A DNA stretch of 13,426 bases from CAYNSB01 sp964399625 (GTDB taxonomy: Bacteria; Planctomycetota; Phycisphaerae; Phycisphaerales; UBA1924): the NCBI GenBank assembly GCA_964399625.1, contig CAYNSB010000071.1, positions 1-13,426 of the forward strand. The letters are read 5' to 3'. How positions within the stretch are numbered: position 1 is the first letter of the stretch; every line of letters starts with the position of its first letter. The translations under genes were made by a program, and so were the position numbers. Of this stretch, positions 6,716-13,094 are shown in pieces. Below the pieces are notes generated by a model. That model worked only from the letters and a program-made list of their open reading frames with translations. It was not told the origin of the DNA and did not search any database.

Positions 6716-7318
6716 ATGCCCGAGCACACATCCCGCTCCCCCGCTATTCCGGATTCCAAGATCCGCCCCTGGCACGCCGAGCCCGCACGCGAGGTGCACA
6801 GGACACGCATCCTGTCGCTCCAGATGCGTCGCTTCACGTCCGCGACGAATCCCAATCGCGGCGGCGACTTCACGATCATCGAGTGCCCGGACTGGGTCAA
6901 CATCATTGCGCTCACACCCGAACGGCGCATCGTCATGGTGGAGCAATTCCGCTACGGGACCAATCAGGTCACGCTCGAGATTCCCGGCGGCGTCGTGGAA
7001 GCAGGCGAGGAGCCCGCCCGCACGTGCGAGCGCGAGCTGCTCGAGGAAACGGGGTACGCCCCCGCGCCCGGCGCTCCGCCGATCCGCATGATCGGTCGCG
7101 TCTCGGCCAACCCGGCGCTCAACACGAACTGGGTGCACACAGGTCTGCTGACAGACGTGCGGCGTGTGCGGGACAACCTCGCCCTCGACGAGCACGAGGA
7201 GATCGCGGTGCATCTGGTGCCGCTGGCGGACATCCCCGGGCTGATCCGCTCGGGCGTGATCCACCACAGCCTCATCGTCGCGGCGTTCCACGCACTGCAT
7301 CTGCACGGCGATCGCTGA
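6716..7318 (+). CDS. Nudix hydrolase, ADP-ribose pyrophosphatase type
   Basis: A 200-residue cytosolic protein with a perfect Nudix box at residues 92-114: GVVEAGEEPARTCERELLEETGY matches G-x5-E-x7-REUXEEXGU. The catalytic acidic residues of the RELLEE stretch are all present. The N-terminal half (REVHRTRILSLQ, then the hydrophobic strand VNIIALTPERRIVMVEQFR) resembles ADP-ribose pyrophosphatases and related nucleoside-diphosphate-sugar hydrolases, which cleave ADP-ribose to AMP and ribose 5-phosphate. The exact substrate cannot be fixed from the motif. The start ATG at 6716 gives MPEHTSRS; the frame is open from 6683, but that upstream part overlaps the divergent gene. It is followed after 68 nt by purE and may share a transcript with purEK, although a separate promoter is possible before purE. 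Confidence 0.93.
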   Translation: MPEHTSRSPAIPDSKIRPWHAEPAREVHRTRILSLQMRRFTSATNPNRGGDFTIIECPDWVNIIALTPERRIVMVEQFRYGTNQVTLEIPGGVVEAGEEPARTCERELLEETGYAPAPGAPPIRMIGRVSANPALNTNWVHTGLLTDVRRVRDNLALDEHEEIAVHLVPLADIPGLIRSGVIHHSLIVAAFHALHLHGDR

Positions 7319-7369
7319 ACGCCACTTTCTCGCTGTTCCGGCGCCGTGCAGCGTTGGTGCCCGCGTTCT

Positions 7370-7377
7370 GATATCCT
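7370..7377 (+). promoter_or_regulatory. Candidate -10 region upstream of purE
   Basis: The sequence TGATATCCT (7369-7377) resembles an extended -10 element: TG, one base, then TATCCT (7372-7377). It ends 9 nt before the purE GTG at 7387. A transcript starting about 7 nt downstream would have an almost absent leader, in keeping with the lack of a Shine-Dalgarno site before purE. TTGGTG at 7354-7359 is too close (12 nt) to be a normal -35 box. Confidence 0.3.
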
Positions 7378-7386
7378 CCCAGCCTC

Positions 7387-7905
7387 GTGAAACCGCTCGT
7401 CGGCATCATCATGGGCTCGGCCTCGGACTGGGAGACGCTCGCCCACGCCGCGGAGACCCTTCAGCAACTGGGCGTCGCGCACGAGGTCAAGATCGTCTCG
7501 GCCCATCGCACGCCGGACCTGCTGATGGAGTACGCGAGCGGCGCCGAGGCTCGGGGGCTCGAGGTGATCATCGCGGGCGCTGGGGGCGCGGCGCATCTGC
7601 CCGGCATGTGCGCCAGCAAGACGTGCCTGCCGGTGCTTGGCGTGCCCGTGCTGAGCAGCGCCCTGCACGGGGTGGACTCGCTCCTCTCCATCGTGCAGAT
7701 GCCCGCGGGCGTGCCGGTGGGCACGCTCGCGATCGGGCGAGCCGGCGCGATCAACGCGGCTCTTCTCGCGGCGATGATCGTGGGAATCAAGCAGCCCTCG
7801 ATCCGCGAGGCCGTCAAGAAGTTCCGCGCCGACCAGACGCGGCGCGTGCTCGCCAACCCGGACCCGCGCGTGCCCTCGCCGATGCACCCGGGAGAGCACA
7901 CGTGA
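7387..7905 (+). CDS. purE: N5-carboxyaminoimidazole ribonucleotide mutase (PurE, class I)
   Basis: This enzyme converts N5-CAIR, the product of PurK, to CAIR in de novo purine synthesis. The 172-residue length is normal for class I PurE. GSASD (10-14) and SAHRTP (38-43, with the catalytic histidine at 40) bind the substrate. AGAGGAAHLPGM (63-74), PVLGVP and QMPAGVPVGTLAIG (104-117) complete the active-site loops. Class I, as opposed to the CO2-using class II enzyme, is supported by the adjacent purK. The start is GTG at 7387, giving MKPLVGIIMG; there is no in-frame alternative that keeps the first beta strand. The stop codon overlaps the purK start as GTGA, so translation is probably coupled. 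Confidence 0.97.
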   Translation: MKPLVGIIMGSASDWETLAHAAETLQQLGVAHEVKIVSAHRTPDLLMEYASGAEARGLEVIIAGAGGAAHLPGMCASKTCLPVLGVPVLSSALHGVDSLLSIVQMPAGVPVGTLAIGRAGAINAALLAAMIVGIKQPSIREAVKKFRADQTRRVLANPDPRVPSPMHPGEHT

Positions 7906-9020
7906 GGATCGGGATTCTCGGGGGAGGCCAGCTCGGGCGCATGCTCGCGCTGGCGGGGTATCCGCTCGGATTCGAGTTCCGCGTGTACGACTCCGCGCCC
8001 GACGCGCCGGCCGGGAAGGTCGCTCCGCTGACCGTGGGCAGCTTCGACGACCACGACGCGCTGGCACGCTTCGCTCGCTCGGTGGACCTCGTCACGTACG
8101 AGTGGGAGAGCGTGCCGATGCTCAGCGTGCGGGCGCTCGAGTCGATCGTGCCCGTGCATCCGAGTTCCGATGCGCTCGCGCAGGCGCAGGACCGGCTGCT
8201 TGAGAAGACGCTCTTTCGGCGCTTGGGGCTGGCGACTCCCGAGTTCGAGGCGATCGGCACGCGCGAAGGGCTGGACCGCGTGAGCCTGCGGCTGGGCTAC
8301 CCCTGCGTGCTCAAGACGCGCCGATTCGGCTACGACGGCAAGGGGCAGTTCGTGCTGCGCTCGCGGGACGATGTCGATCGTGCGTGGAAGGCGTTGCACG
8401 CCGCACCCGGCGGACTCATCCTCGAGGAGTTCGTCGCGTTCGAGCGTGAACTCTCGACGATTTCCGTGCGGCAACACACGATCGCCGCGCCTCGCACGAT
8501 CCACTTTTACCCCCTCGTCTGGAACCAACACGAGGGTGGCATCCTGCGCACGTCGATCGCCCCGGCGCCGGCGCTCTCGCCTCACCTGCAACGCGACGCC
8601 GAGGACGCGGCCCGGGCCGTGCTCGAGGCTTTGGATTATGTGGGCGTGCTCGCGATCGAGTGGTTCCAGGTTGGCGATCGCCTGCTCGCCAACGAGATGG
8701 CCCCGCGCGTGCACAACTCGGGGCACTGGACGATCGAGGGATCGCAGACGAGCCAGTTCGAGAACCACATCCGTGCGATCATGGGTCTGCCGCTCGGGGC
8801 TGCGGGCATGCGCCTGGGTGGCCACGCCGCGATGCTCAATCTCATCGGATCGTGCCCCTCCGTCGCGGAGCTCTCCGCGATCCCCCGCGCGCACGTGCAC
8901 CTCTACGGCAAGGCCCCGCGCGAAGGGCGCAAGCTCGGGCACATCACGCTCACGGAGCGCACCCTCGAGACGCTCCTCGAGCGCGCCCACATCGCCCGGC
9001 GCATGATTGCCGGCATCTGA
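7902..9020 (+). CDS. purK: N5-carboxyaminoimidazole ribonucleotide synthase (PurK)
   Basis: An ATP-grasp enzyme that condenses AIR with bicarbonate, using ATP, to give the unstable N5-CAIR that PurE then rearranges. The 372 residues fit the family. Visible signatures are the N-terminal GGGQLGRM (7-14), the ATP-grasp loop KTRRFGYDGKGQ (138-149), the metal/ATP-binding NEMAPRVHNSGHWT (264-277) with ENHIRAIMGLP after it, and the C-terminal HLYGK...GRKLGHIT (333-349). The start is GTG at 7902, which overlaps the purE stop by 4 nt and has GGAG (7891-7894) 7 nt upstream. An open extension further upstream in this frame overlaps purE and is not real. The gene ends 6 bp short of the convergent pntB stop. 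Confidence 0.97.
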   Translation: MRIGILGGGQLGRMLALAGYPLGFEFRVYDSAPDAPAGKVAPLTVGSFDDHDALARFARSVDLVTYEWESVPMLSVRALESIVPVHPSSDALAQAQDRLLEKTLFRRLGLATPEFEAIGTREGLDRVSLRLGYPCVLKTRRFGYDGKGQFVLRSRDDVDRAWKALHAAPGGLILEEFVAFERELSTISVRQHTIAAPRTIHFYPLVWNQHEGGILRTSIAPAPALSPHLQRDAEDAARAVLEALDYVGVLAIEWFQVGDRLLANEMAPRVHNSGHWTIEGSQTSQFENHIRAIMGLPLGAAGMRLGGHAAMLNLIGSCPSVAELSAIPRAHVHLYGKAPREGRKLGHITLTERTLETLLERAHIARRMIAGI

Positions 9021-9039
9021 CGAGCGTCAGTGCATGCCG
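9011..9039. other. Hairpin containing both stop codons of convergent purK and pntB
   Basis: The inner arms CTGACG (9017-9022) and CGTCAG (9025-9030) are perfectly complementary around a 2-nt centre. They continue outward as CGGCAT (9011-9016) with ATGCCG (9034-9039) after a 3-nt bulge (9031-9033). That gives 12 bp in total, although a 2-nt loop is too tight, so the innermost pair would open. The purK TGA (9018-9020) and the pntB TGA (9029-9027 on the minus strand) both sit in the stem. With no T-tract on either side, it may act as a factor-assisted bidirectional terminator or an RNA 3'-end stabiliser. Confidence 0.45.
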
Positions 9040-10460
9040 CCATCGCCCTGCAGCTTCTTGACGAGCTCCCCCACCACCGCCTTGGCATCGCCGAAGAGCA
9101 TCCACGTCTTGTCCAGGAAATAGAGCTCGTTGTCGATGCCCGCAAATCCCGGGTTCTTGCTGCGCTTGATGGCAAACACGGTGCGGGCCTTGTCCGCGTC
9201 GATGATCGGCATGCCGAAGATTGGGCTCGATTTGTCCGAGCGTGCGGCGGGATTCACCACGTCGTTGGCGCCAAGCACGAGGCACACGTCGCACTGGGCC
9301 ATGTCGCCGTTGATCTCGCCCATGTCGACCAGATCGGTGTACGGAATCTCGGACTCGGCCAGGAGCACGTTCATGTGCCCGGGCATGCGCCCCGCGACGG
9401 GGTGGATCGCGAACTTCACGCTCACGCCGCGCTTGGTGAGCTGGTCGTACAGCTCGCGCACGCGGTGCTGGGCCTGCGCGACCGCCATGCCGTAGCCCGG
9501 CACGATGACCACCGAGCTCGCCTGCTCCATCATCGCCGCGGCGTTCTCGGGGGTGTCCGCCTTGTACTGCTTCTGCTCGCCCGCGGCGGCCTTCTGCTGC
9601 ACCTGCCCGATCGCGCCGAACAGCACGTTCGAGAACGAGCGGTTCATCGCCTTGCACATAATGATGGAGAGGATGAGGCCGCTGGAGCCATCGAGCGCGC
9701 CGGCGGTGATGAGCAGTTTGTTGTCGAGCACGAAGCCCATCGCGACAGCCGAGAGCCCGGCGTACGCGTTGAGGATCGCGATGACCGTGGGCATGTCCGC
9801 CCCGCCGATGGGCATGACGAGCATCCACCCGAAGTTGAGCGCGAGGAAGATGATGCCCGCGAAGACGAACGGCGCCCAAGACGCCAGCGGGTTCGTCACG
9901 AGGATCGCGCCGAGCACGATCGCCGCGCCGAACGAGATCAGGTTCACCACGTTCTGCCCCGGATAGGTCCAGGGTCGCTGGGGGATGATCTTGACTTCCT
10001 GCAGCTTTCCGGCGGCAATGAGCGAGCCCGTGAACGTGAGGTAGCCCAGCACGATCTCCGCGACGATCGCGACCATGCGGAACGTGGTGACGGACTCGGG
10101 GGCGTGGAAGTACCAGTGGAGGTACTCGGCCGTGCCCACAAGCCCGGCCGCAAGCCCGCCGAACGCGTGCGACAGCGCGGTCCGCTGGGGCACCGCGGTG
10201 AGCGGCACGAGCGAGAGCCATACCCCGGGCCAGACCGCCAGCGCAATCGGGATGATGACCCAGAGATGTCGTGTGAGGTCCGTGTGGTGAGAGACATCCG
10301 GCCTGGCCCAGGTTGCGATGACCGCCAGGGCCATGCCCGCCACGCCCGCCGCCACGCCGCGCGGCGCGAGCTTGGGGTCGCTCAGCCAGTGCAGGGAGAG
10401 AATGAACAGCGCCGTCGCGATGACGTACGCGATCCCGATCACGAGCGTGAAGGTGCTCAT
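9027..10460 (-). CDS. pntB: Proton-translocating NAD(P) transhydrogenase, beta subunit
   Basis: This inner-membrane subunit provides most of the proton channel (domain II) and the NADP(H)-binding domain III of the enzyme that couples hydride transfer between NADH and NADP+ to proton movement. The 477 residues match the family. About eight or nine hydrophobic helices occupy residues 1-285. His98 (LSHAFGG) corresponds to the essential channel histidine beta-His91 of E. coli, and Asp222/Asn231 in GGADMPTVIAILNAYAG to beta-Asp213/Asn222. Domain III carries VPGYGMAVAQAQ (320-331), HPVAGRMPGHMNVLLAE (353-369), GANDVVNPAA (397-406) and the distal KRSKNPGFAGIDNELYF. The ATG at 10460 overlaps the pntAb stop as ATGA, so the genes are translationally coupled. 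It is the last gene of the pnt operon. Confidence 0.97.
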   Translation of the reverse strand: MSTFTLVIGIAYVIATALFILSLHWLSDPKLAPRGVAAGVAGMALAVIATWARPDVSHHTDLTRHLWVIIPIALAVWPGVWLSLVPLTAVPQRTALSHAFGGLAAGLVGTAEYLHWYFHAPESVTTFRMVAIVAEIVLGYLTFTGSLIAAGKLQEVKIIPQRPWTYPGQNVVNLISFGAAIVLGAILVTNPLASWAPFVFAGIIFLALNFGWMLVMPIGGADMPTVIAILNAYAGLSAVAMGFVLDNKLLITAGALDGSSGLILSIIMCKAMNRSFSNVLFGAIGQVQQKAAAGEQKQYKADTPENAAAMMEQASSVVIVPGYGMAVAQAQHRVRELYDQLTKRGVSVKFAIHPVAGRMPGHMNVLLAESEIPYTDLVDMGEINGDMAQCDVCLVLGANDVVNPAARSDKSSPIFGMPIIDADKARTVFAIKRSKNPGFAGIDNELYFLDKTWMLFGDAKAVVGELVKKLQGDGGMH

Positions 10461-10864
10461 GGCTTGCCTCCCTCGCTCGTCTTGAACATCTTGAGCATGC
10501 GATTGGTGATGAGAAAGCCCGAGATGATGTTGGTCATCGAGGCGAAGAGCGCGATCGCGCCCAGCACACGGATCGAGTTCGGGTAGTTCTCGCCGCCCGC
10601 AATCATGATCGAGCCCACGACGGCGATCGCCGAGATCGCGTTCGTCAGGGACATGAGCGGCGTGTGGAGCAAACGCGAGACGCGCCGGATGACCCCGATG
10701 CCGATGAACGTCGCGAGCATGAACACGAAGAGCGCGGAGATGTAGTCGATCGACGCGGGCGCGTGGGCGTTCGGGCCGGCGGGCGCGACGGGCTCCTGGG
10801 CCTGCGCAACGGCGCAGGCGAGCAGCGACACGAGAGGGGCCGCATATCTGGTCAACAAACGCAC
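10457..10864 (-). CDS. pntAb: NAD(P) transhydrogenase, membrane alpha-2 subunit (PntAb) with signal-like N-terminus
   Basis: This small membrane subunit (135 residues) supplies the helices that in E. coli form the C-terminal part of PntA. The signature LLHTPLMSLTNAISAI (65-80) and helices at about 41-60, 75-92 and 97-121 identify it. A separate alpha-2 subunit is the arrangement known from Rhodospirillum rubrum and Thermus. Unusually, the N-terminus (about 1-23: basic start, hydrophobic LVSLLACAVA, then AQA-Q) looks like a cleavable signal peptide, followed by a Pro/Ala-rich linker (24-38) before the first normal helix. The start is GTG at 10864, with a strong AGGAG (10875-10871) 6 nt upstream in the 37-nt gap after pntAa. 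It overlaps pntB by 4 nt. Confidence 0.94.
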   Translation of the reverse strand: MRLLTRYAAPLVSLLACAVAQAQEPVAPAGPNAHAPASIDYISALFVFMLATFIGIGVIRRVSRLLHTPLMSLTNAISAIAVVGSIMIAGGENYPNSIRVLGAIALFASMTNIISGFLITNRMLKMFKTSEGGKP

Positions 10865-10901
10865 TGGAAGCTCCTTTCTGGTGCGTGGGCCGATCGATCG
10901 G

Positions 10902-12056
10902 TCAGCGGGCGGTGGCGGCGGCGAGCGATTCCTTCACCCATGGGTTCAGGATCGCGCCCTGATGTGTGACGACCGCGCCGCGCATGATCTCGTCGTTCAG
11001 ATCGAGGCTGAAGGCCTTGTCCTTCCAGAACGCGAGCAGGAAGTTCGTGATGTTCCGCGACCACAGCGTGCTCGCGTCGGTGGGCATGGACGCAGGAACG
11101 TTGAGCGGCGCCACGATGCGCACCCCGTTCTCCTCGATCGTCTCGCCCGGGCGGGACAGCGCACAGTTGCCGCCACCGTCGGCGGCCAGATCGATGATCA
11201 CCGATCCGGGCTTCATGGTGCGCACGATCTCGGCGCTGATGAGCTTGGGCGCCGTCACGCCCCGGATCAGCGCCGTGGTGATCACCGCGCTCGACATGGC
11301 GCACTGCTCGGCGAGCAGCTCGCGCTGCTTGGCCTTGTCGTCCTCGCTCAGTTCCCCGGCGTACCCGCCACCCGCCGAGGCGCTCGCCTTGAGCTGGATG
11401 CCCACGTACTTGGCGCCGACGCTCTCGATCTGCTCCTTGACCTCCGGCCGAACGTCCGTCGCAAAGACCGAGGCGCCGATGCGGCGCGACGTCGCGATCG
11501 CCTGGAGCCCGGCGACGCCCGCGCCGATGACGAAGTACTTGGCGGGCAGCATGGTGCCCGCGGCCGTGGTAAGCATCGGCGTGTACCGCGCCAGCTCGAG
11601 CGCCGCCATGAGCGCGCCCTTGTACCCGGAGATGTTCGCCATCGCCGAGAGCGTGTCCATGGCCTGCGCACGGGTCGTGCGTGGGATCGTGTCCGTGGAG
11701 AACGCCGTGACCCCACGCTGCAAGAGCGACCTGACGGTGTCGGGATTGCGCGTGGGCATCAGCGAGGCGAGGTACATCTGCCCGGCGCGCAGCAGAGCGA
11801 CCTCGTCGCGCGGTTCGCCGGCGAGCGGAATGCCAACCTTGAGCACGCAGTCCGCCCCTCCCACGAGCGTACCAAGATCCCGCTCGATGGTGGCCCCCGC
11901 TTCGAGGTACGCCCGATCGGGGAAGTACGCCCGTTCGCCCGCGCCGCTTTCGACGAACACGAGGAAGCCTTCTTTGGTGAGCTTCTTCACGGACTCGGGA
12001 ACGAGAGCAACTCGCCGTTCACCGGGAGCGAGTTCCTTCAGGACTGCGAGTTTCAT
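10902..12056 (-). CDS. pntAa: NAD(P) transhydrogenase, soluble NAD(H)-binding alpha-1 subunit (PntAa)
   Basis: The cytosolic domain I of the transhydrogenase, which binds NAD(H) and passes hydride to NADP+ on PntB domain III. It has 384 residues and no membrane helices, so it is the stand-alone alpha-1 form rather than the fused E. coli PntA. The Rossmann loop is VIGAGVAGLQAIATSRRIGA (176-195). The RQD loop, which closes over the nicotinamide, is present as R126, Q131 and D134 in PRTTRAQAMDTLSAMANISG, with the same 5 and 3 spacing as in the R. rubrum protein. Later signatures include TTALIRG, DLAADGGGNC (289-298) and VAPLNVPASMPTDAS. The related alanine dehydrogenase family shares the fold, but this gene order makes transhydrogenase secure. 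The start is ATG at 12056 (MKLAVLKE), with only a weak AGAGG upstream. Confidence 0.96.
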   Translation of the reverse strand: MKLAVLKELAPGERRVALVPESVKKLTKEGFLVFVESGAGERAYFPDRAYLEAGATIERDLGTLVGGADCVLKVGIPLAGEPRDEVALLRAGQMYLASLMPTRNPDTVRSLLQRGVTAFSTDTIPRTTRAQAMDTLSAMANISGYKGALMAALELARYTPMLTTAAGTMLPAKYFVIGAGVAGLQAIATSRRIGASVFATDVRPEVKEQIESVGAKYVGIQLKASASAGGGYAGELSEDDKAKQRELLAEQCAMSSAVITTALIRGVTAPKLISAEIVRTMKPGSVIIDLAADGGGNCALSRPGETIEENGVRIVAPLNVPASMPTDASTLWSRNITNFLLAFWKDKAFSLDLNDEIMRGAVVTHQGAILNPWVKESLAAATAR

Positions 12057-12072
12057 GCGGTGCCTCTGTGGC

Positions 12073-12102
12073 CGTCCCGCGGATCAGCACGCACGCGGGA
12101 CG
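12073..12102 (-). promoter_or_regulatory. Leader hairpin upstream of pntAa
   Basis: CGTCCCGCG (12073-12081) and CGCGGGACG (12094-12102) form a perfect 9-bp stem around a 12-nt loop. It lies in the predicted pntAa leader, ending 16 nt before the ATG at 12056, between the putative promoter and the coding sequence. There is no T-tract, so it is not an intrinsic terminator. It could be a regulatory hairpin or an operator; the DNA itself is symmetrical. Confidence 0.45.
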
Positions 12103-12129
12103 CGGGGACGGGTGAGTTGATGAGGATCC

Positions 12130-12158
12130 ATGCTACTTGATGACGACGTGGTCCGCAA
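12130..12158 (-). promoter_or_regulatory. Candidate sigma70-type promoter of the pnt operon
   Basis: On the minus strand, TTGCGG (12158-12153) and TAGCAT (12135-12130) are separated by exactly 17 nt. The first matches the TTG core of a -35 box and the second matches four of six -10 positions. Transcription would start near 12123, giving a leader of about 67 nt that contains the hairpin at 12073-12102. This is the best-spaced promoter-like pair seen in the window. Confidence 0.4.
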
Positions 12159-12512
12159 TCGACGGCAACGCGCGGGCGCGACAACTGCGTCGTGCGCGTC
12201 CTCCCTCAAGCACAGCACGTCGCGTGCCTGCGCTCGCACGCCCGTTGCGAAGCCCCTCCGTCCCGCGAGTCTCACCTGTTGGAATCCGGGCGCGTCGCGT
12301 CTCTCGGAATCGGATGAGCACGGCGTGCCGGCGTGCGCGATCCACTCGCTCGCTGGTCGCTCGATGTTCGCATCCAACGGGCGTAGCAGCGCGCCAACGG
12401 TTCATCGCACACCCCGACGCATCACGGCGAGTGCTCGCTGATGCCCTCGAGCGCATGGCGAGCGGTTTGCTGCGTCAGGGGTGTGGAATGACCCACGCCG
12501 AGGAGTTCGGAC

Positions 12513-13094
12513 GTGTTTGAAGTGCGCATTCACGGTCGGGGCGGGCAGGGAGTTGTGACGGCGGCGGAGCTTCTGTCGATCGCAGGATTTGTCGAGGGAC
12601 TCTGGGCCCAGGCCATCCCCAGTTTCGGGTCGGAGCGCATGGGCGCGCCCGTCGTGTCGTTCGTGCGCCTGAGCGATGGCGAGATCCGAGCGCGCGAGCC
12701 TGTCACGACTCCCGACGCCATCGTGGTCCAGGATCCGACGCTGCTCCACCAGATCAAGGTGTTCGATGGGTTGTCGGCGAGCGGATACGTCCTCATCAAC
12801 TCCTCGCGCTCGCTGGACCAGCTGGGCATCGATGAATATCTGCGAACGCTCCCGGAGGGTCATGCGCGCACACTCCCCGCGACGGAGATCGCCCTGCGTC
12901 TTGTGGGGCGCCCCGTGCCCAACGCCGTGCTGCTCGCGGGGCTGTGCGCCATGACGGGACAGCTCAAGCAGGCGTCGATCGAGTCCGCCATCCGCCAGAA
13001 GTTCAAGGGCCCCATCGCGGAGAAGAACATCGCGGCGGCACGCGAGGCGTTCGTGCTGTGCAAGGGAACGGTGCTCCATGCTGAAACAGTGTGA
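12513..13094 (+). CDS. porC: Pyruvate/2-oxoacid:ferredoxin oxidoreductase, gamma subunit
   Basis: This subunit belongs to the oxygen-sensitive, thiamine-diphosphate enzymes that oxidatively decarboxylate a 2-oxoacid to the acyl-CoA and reduce ferredoxin. The 193 residues are the normal length for a separate gamma chain. GRGGQGVVTAAELL (8-21), PSFGSERMGAPV (36-47), QDPTLL and GRPVPNAVLLAGL (132-144) are typical of the POR/VOR gamma domain. Pyruvate is the likeliest substrate, but 2-oxoisovalerate or other oxoacids cannot be excluded from this chain. The start is GTG at 12513, giving MFEVRIHGRGGQG, with AGGAG (12501-12505) 7 nt upstream. Its 3' end overlaps the alpha gene by 17 nt, so the two are surely coexpressed. 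Confidence 0.93.
   Translation: MFEVRIHGRGGQGVVTAAELLSIAGFVEGLWAQAIPSFGSERMGAPVVSFVRLSDGEIRAREPVTTPDAIVVQDPTLLHQIKVFDGLSASGYVLINSSRSLDQLGIDEYLRTLPEGHARTLPATEIALRLVGRPVPNAVLLAGLCAMTGQLKQASIESAIRQKFKGPIAEKNIAAAREAFVLCKGTVLHAETV

Larger units (their letters stand above)
12057..12512. other. Divergent intergenic region between the pnt and oxidoreductase operons
   Basis: This 456-bp spacer separates two operons that read outward. Next to pntAa it holds a 9-bp leader hairpin (12073-12102) and a promoter-like pair (12130-12158). The rest, about 12160-12490, contains no structural RNA I recognise and no clear plus-strand promoter for the oxidoreductase genes. It can be read as open frames on both strands, including 12137-12520 plus and 12133-12456 minus. 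Those translations are Arg/Ser-rich, with weak third-position GC compared with the flanking genes, and look like chance frames. The last 40 residues of the plus frame are the most protein-like part. Confidence 0.6.

Noticed and set aside
12133..12456. A 107-codon minus-strand frame in the pnt/por spacer
   Set aside because: Arg- and Ala-rich, no start signal, no motif, and its end coincides with the promoter-like sequence for pntAa.
12160..12500. CRISPR, tRNA or structured RNA in the long spacer
   Set aside because: No regular repeats, no cloverleaf with a TTCGA arm, and only short stems of about 5 bp such as that around 12427-12438, as expected by chance in GC-rich DNA.
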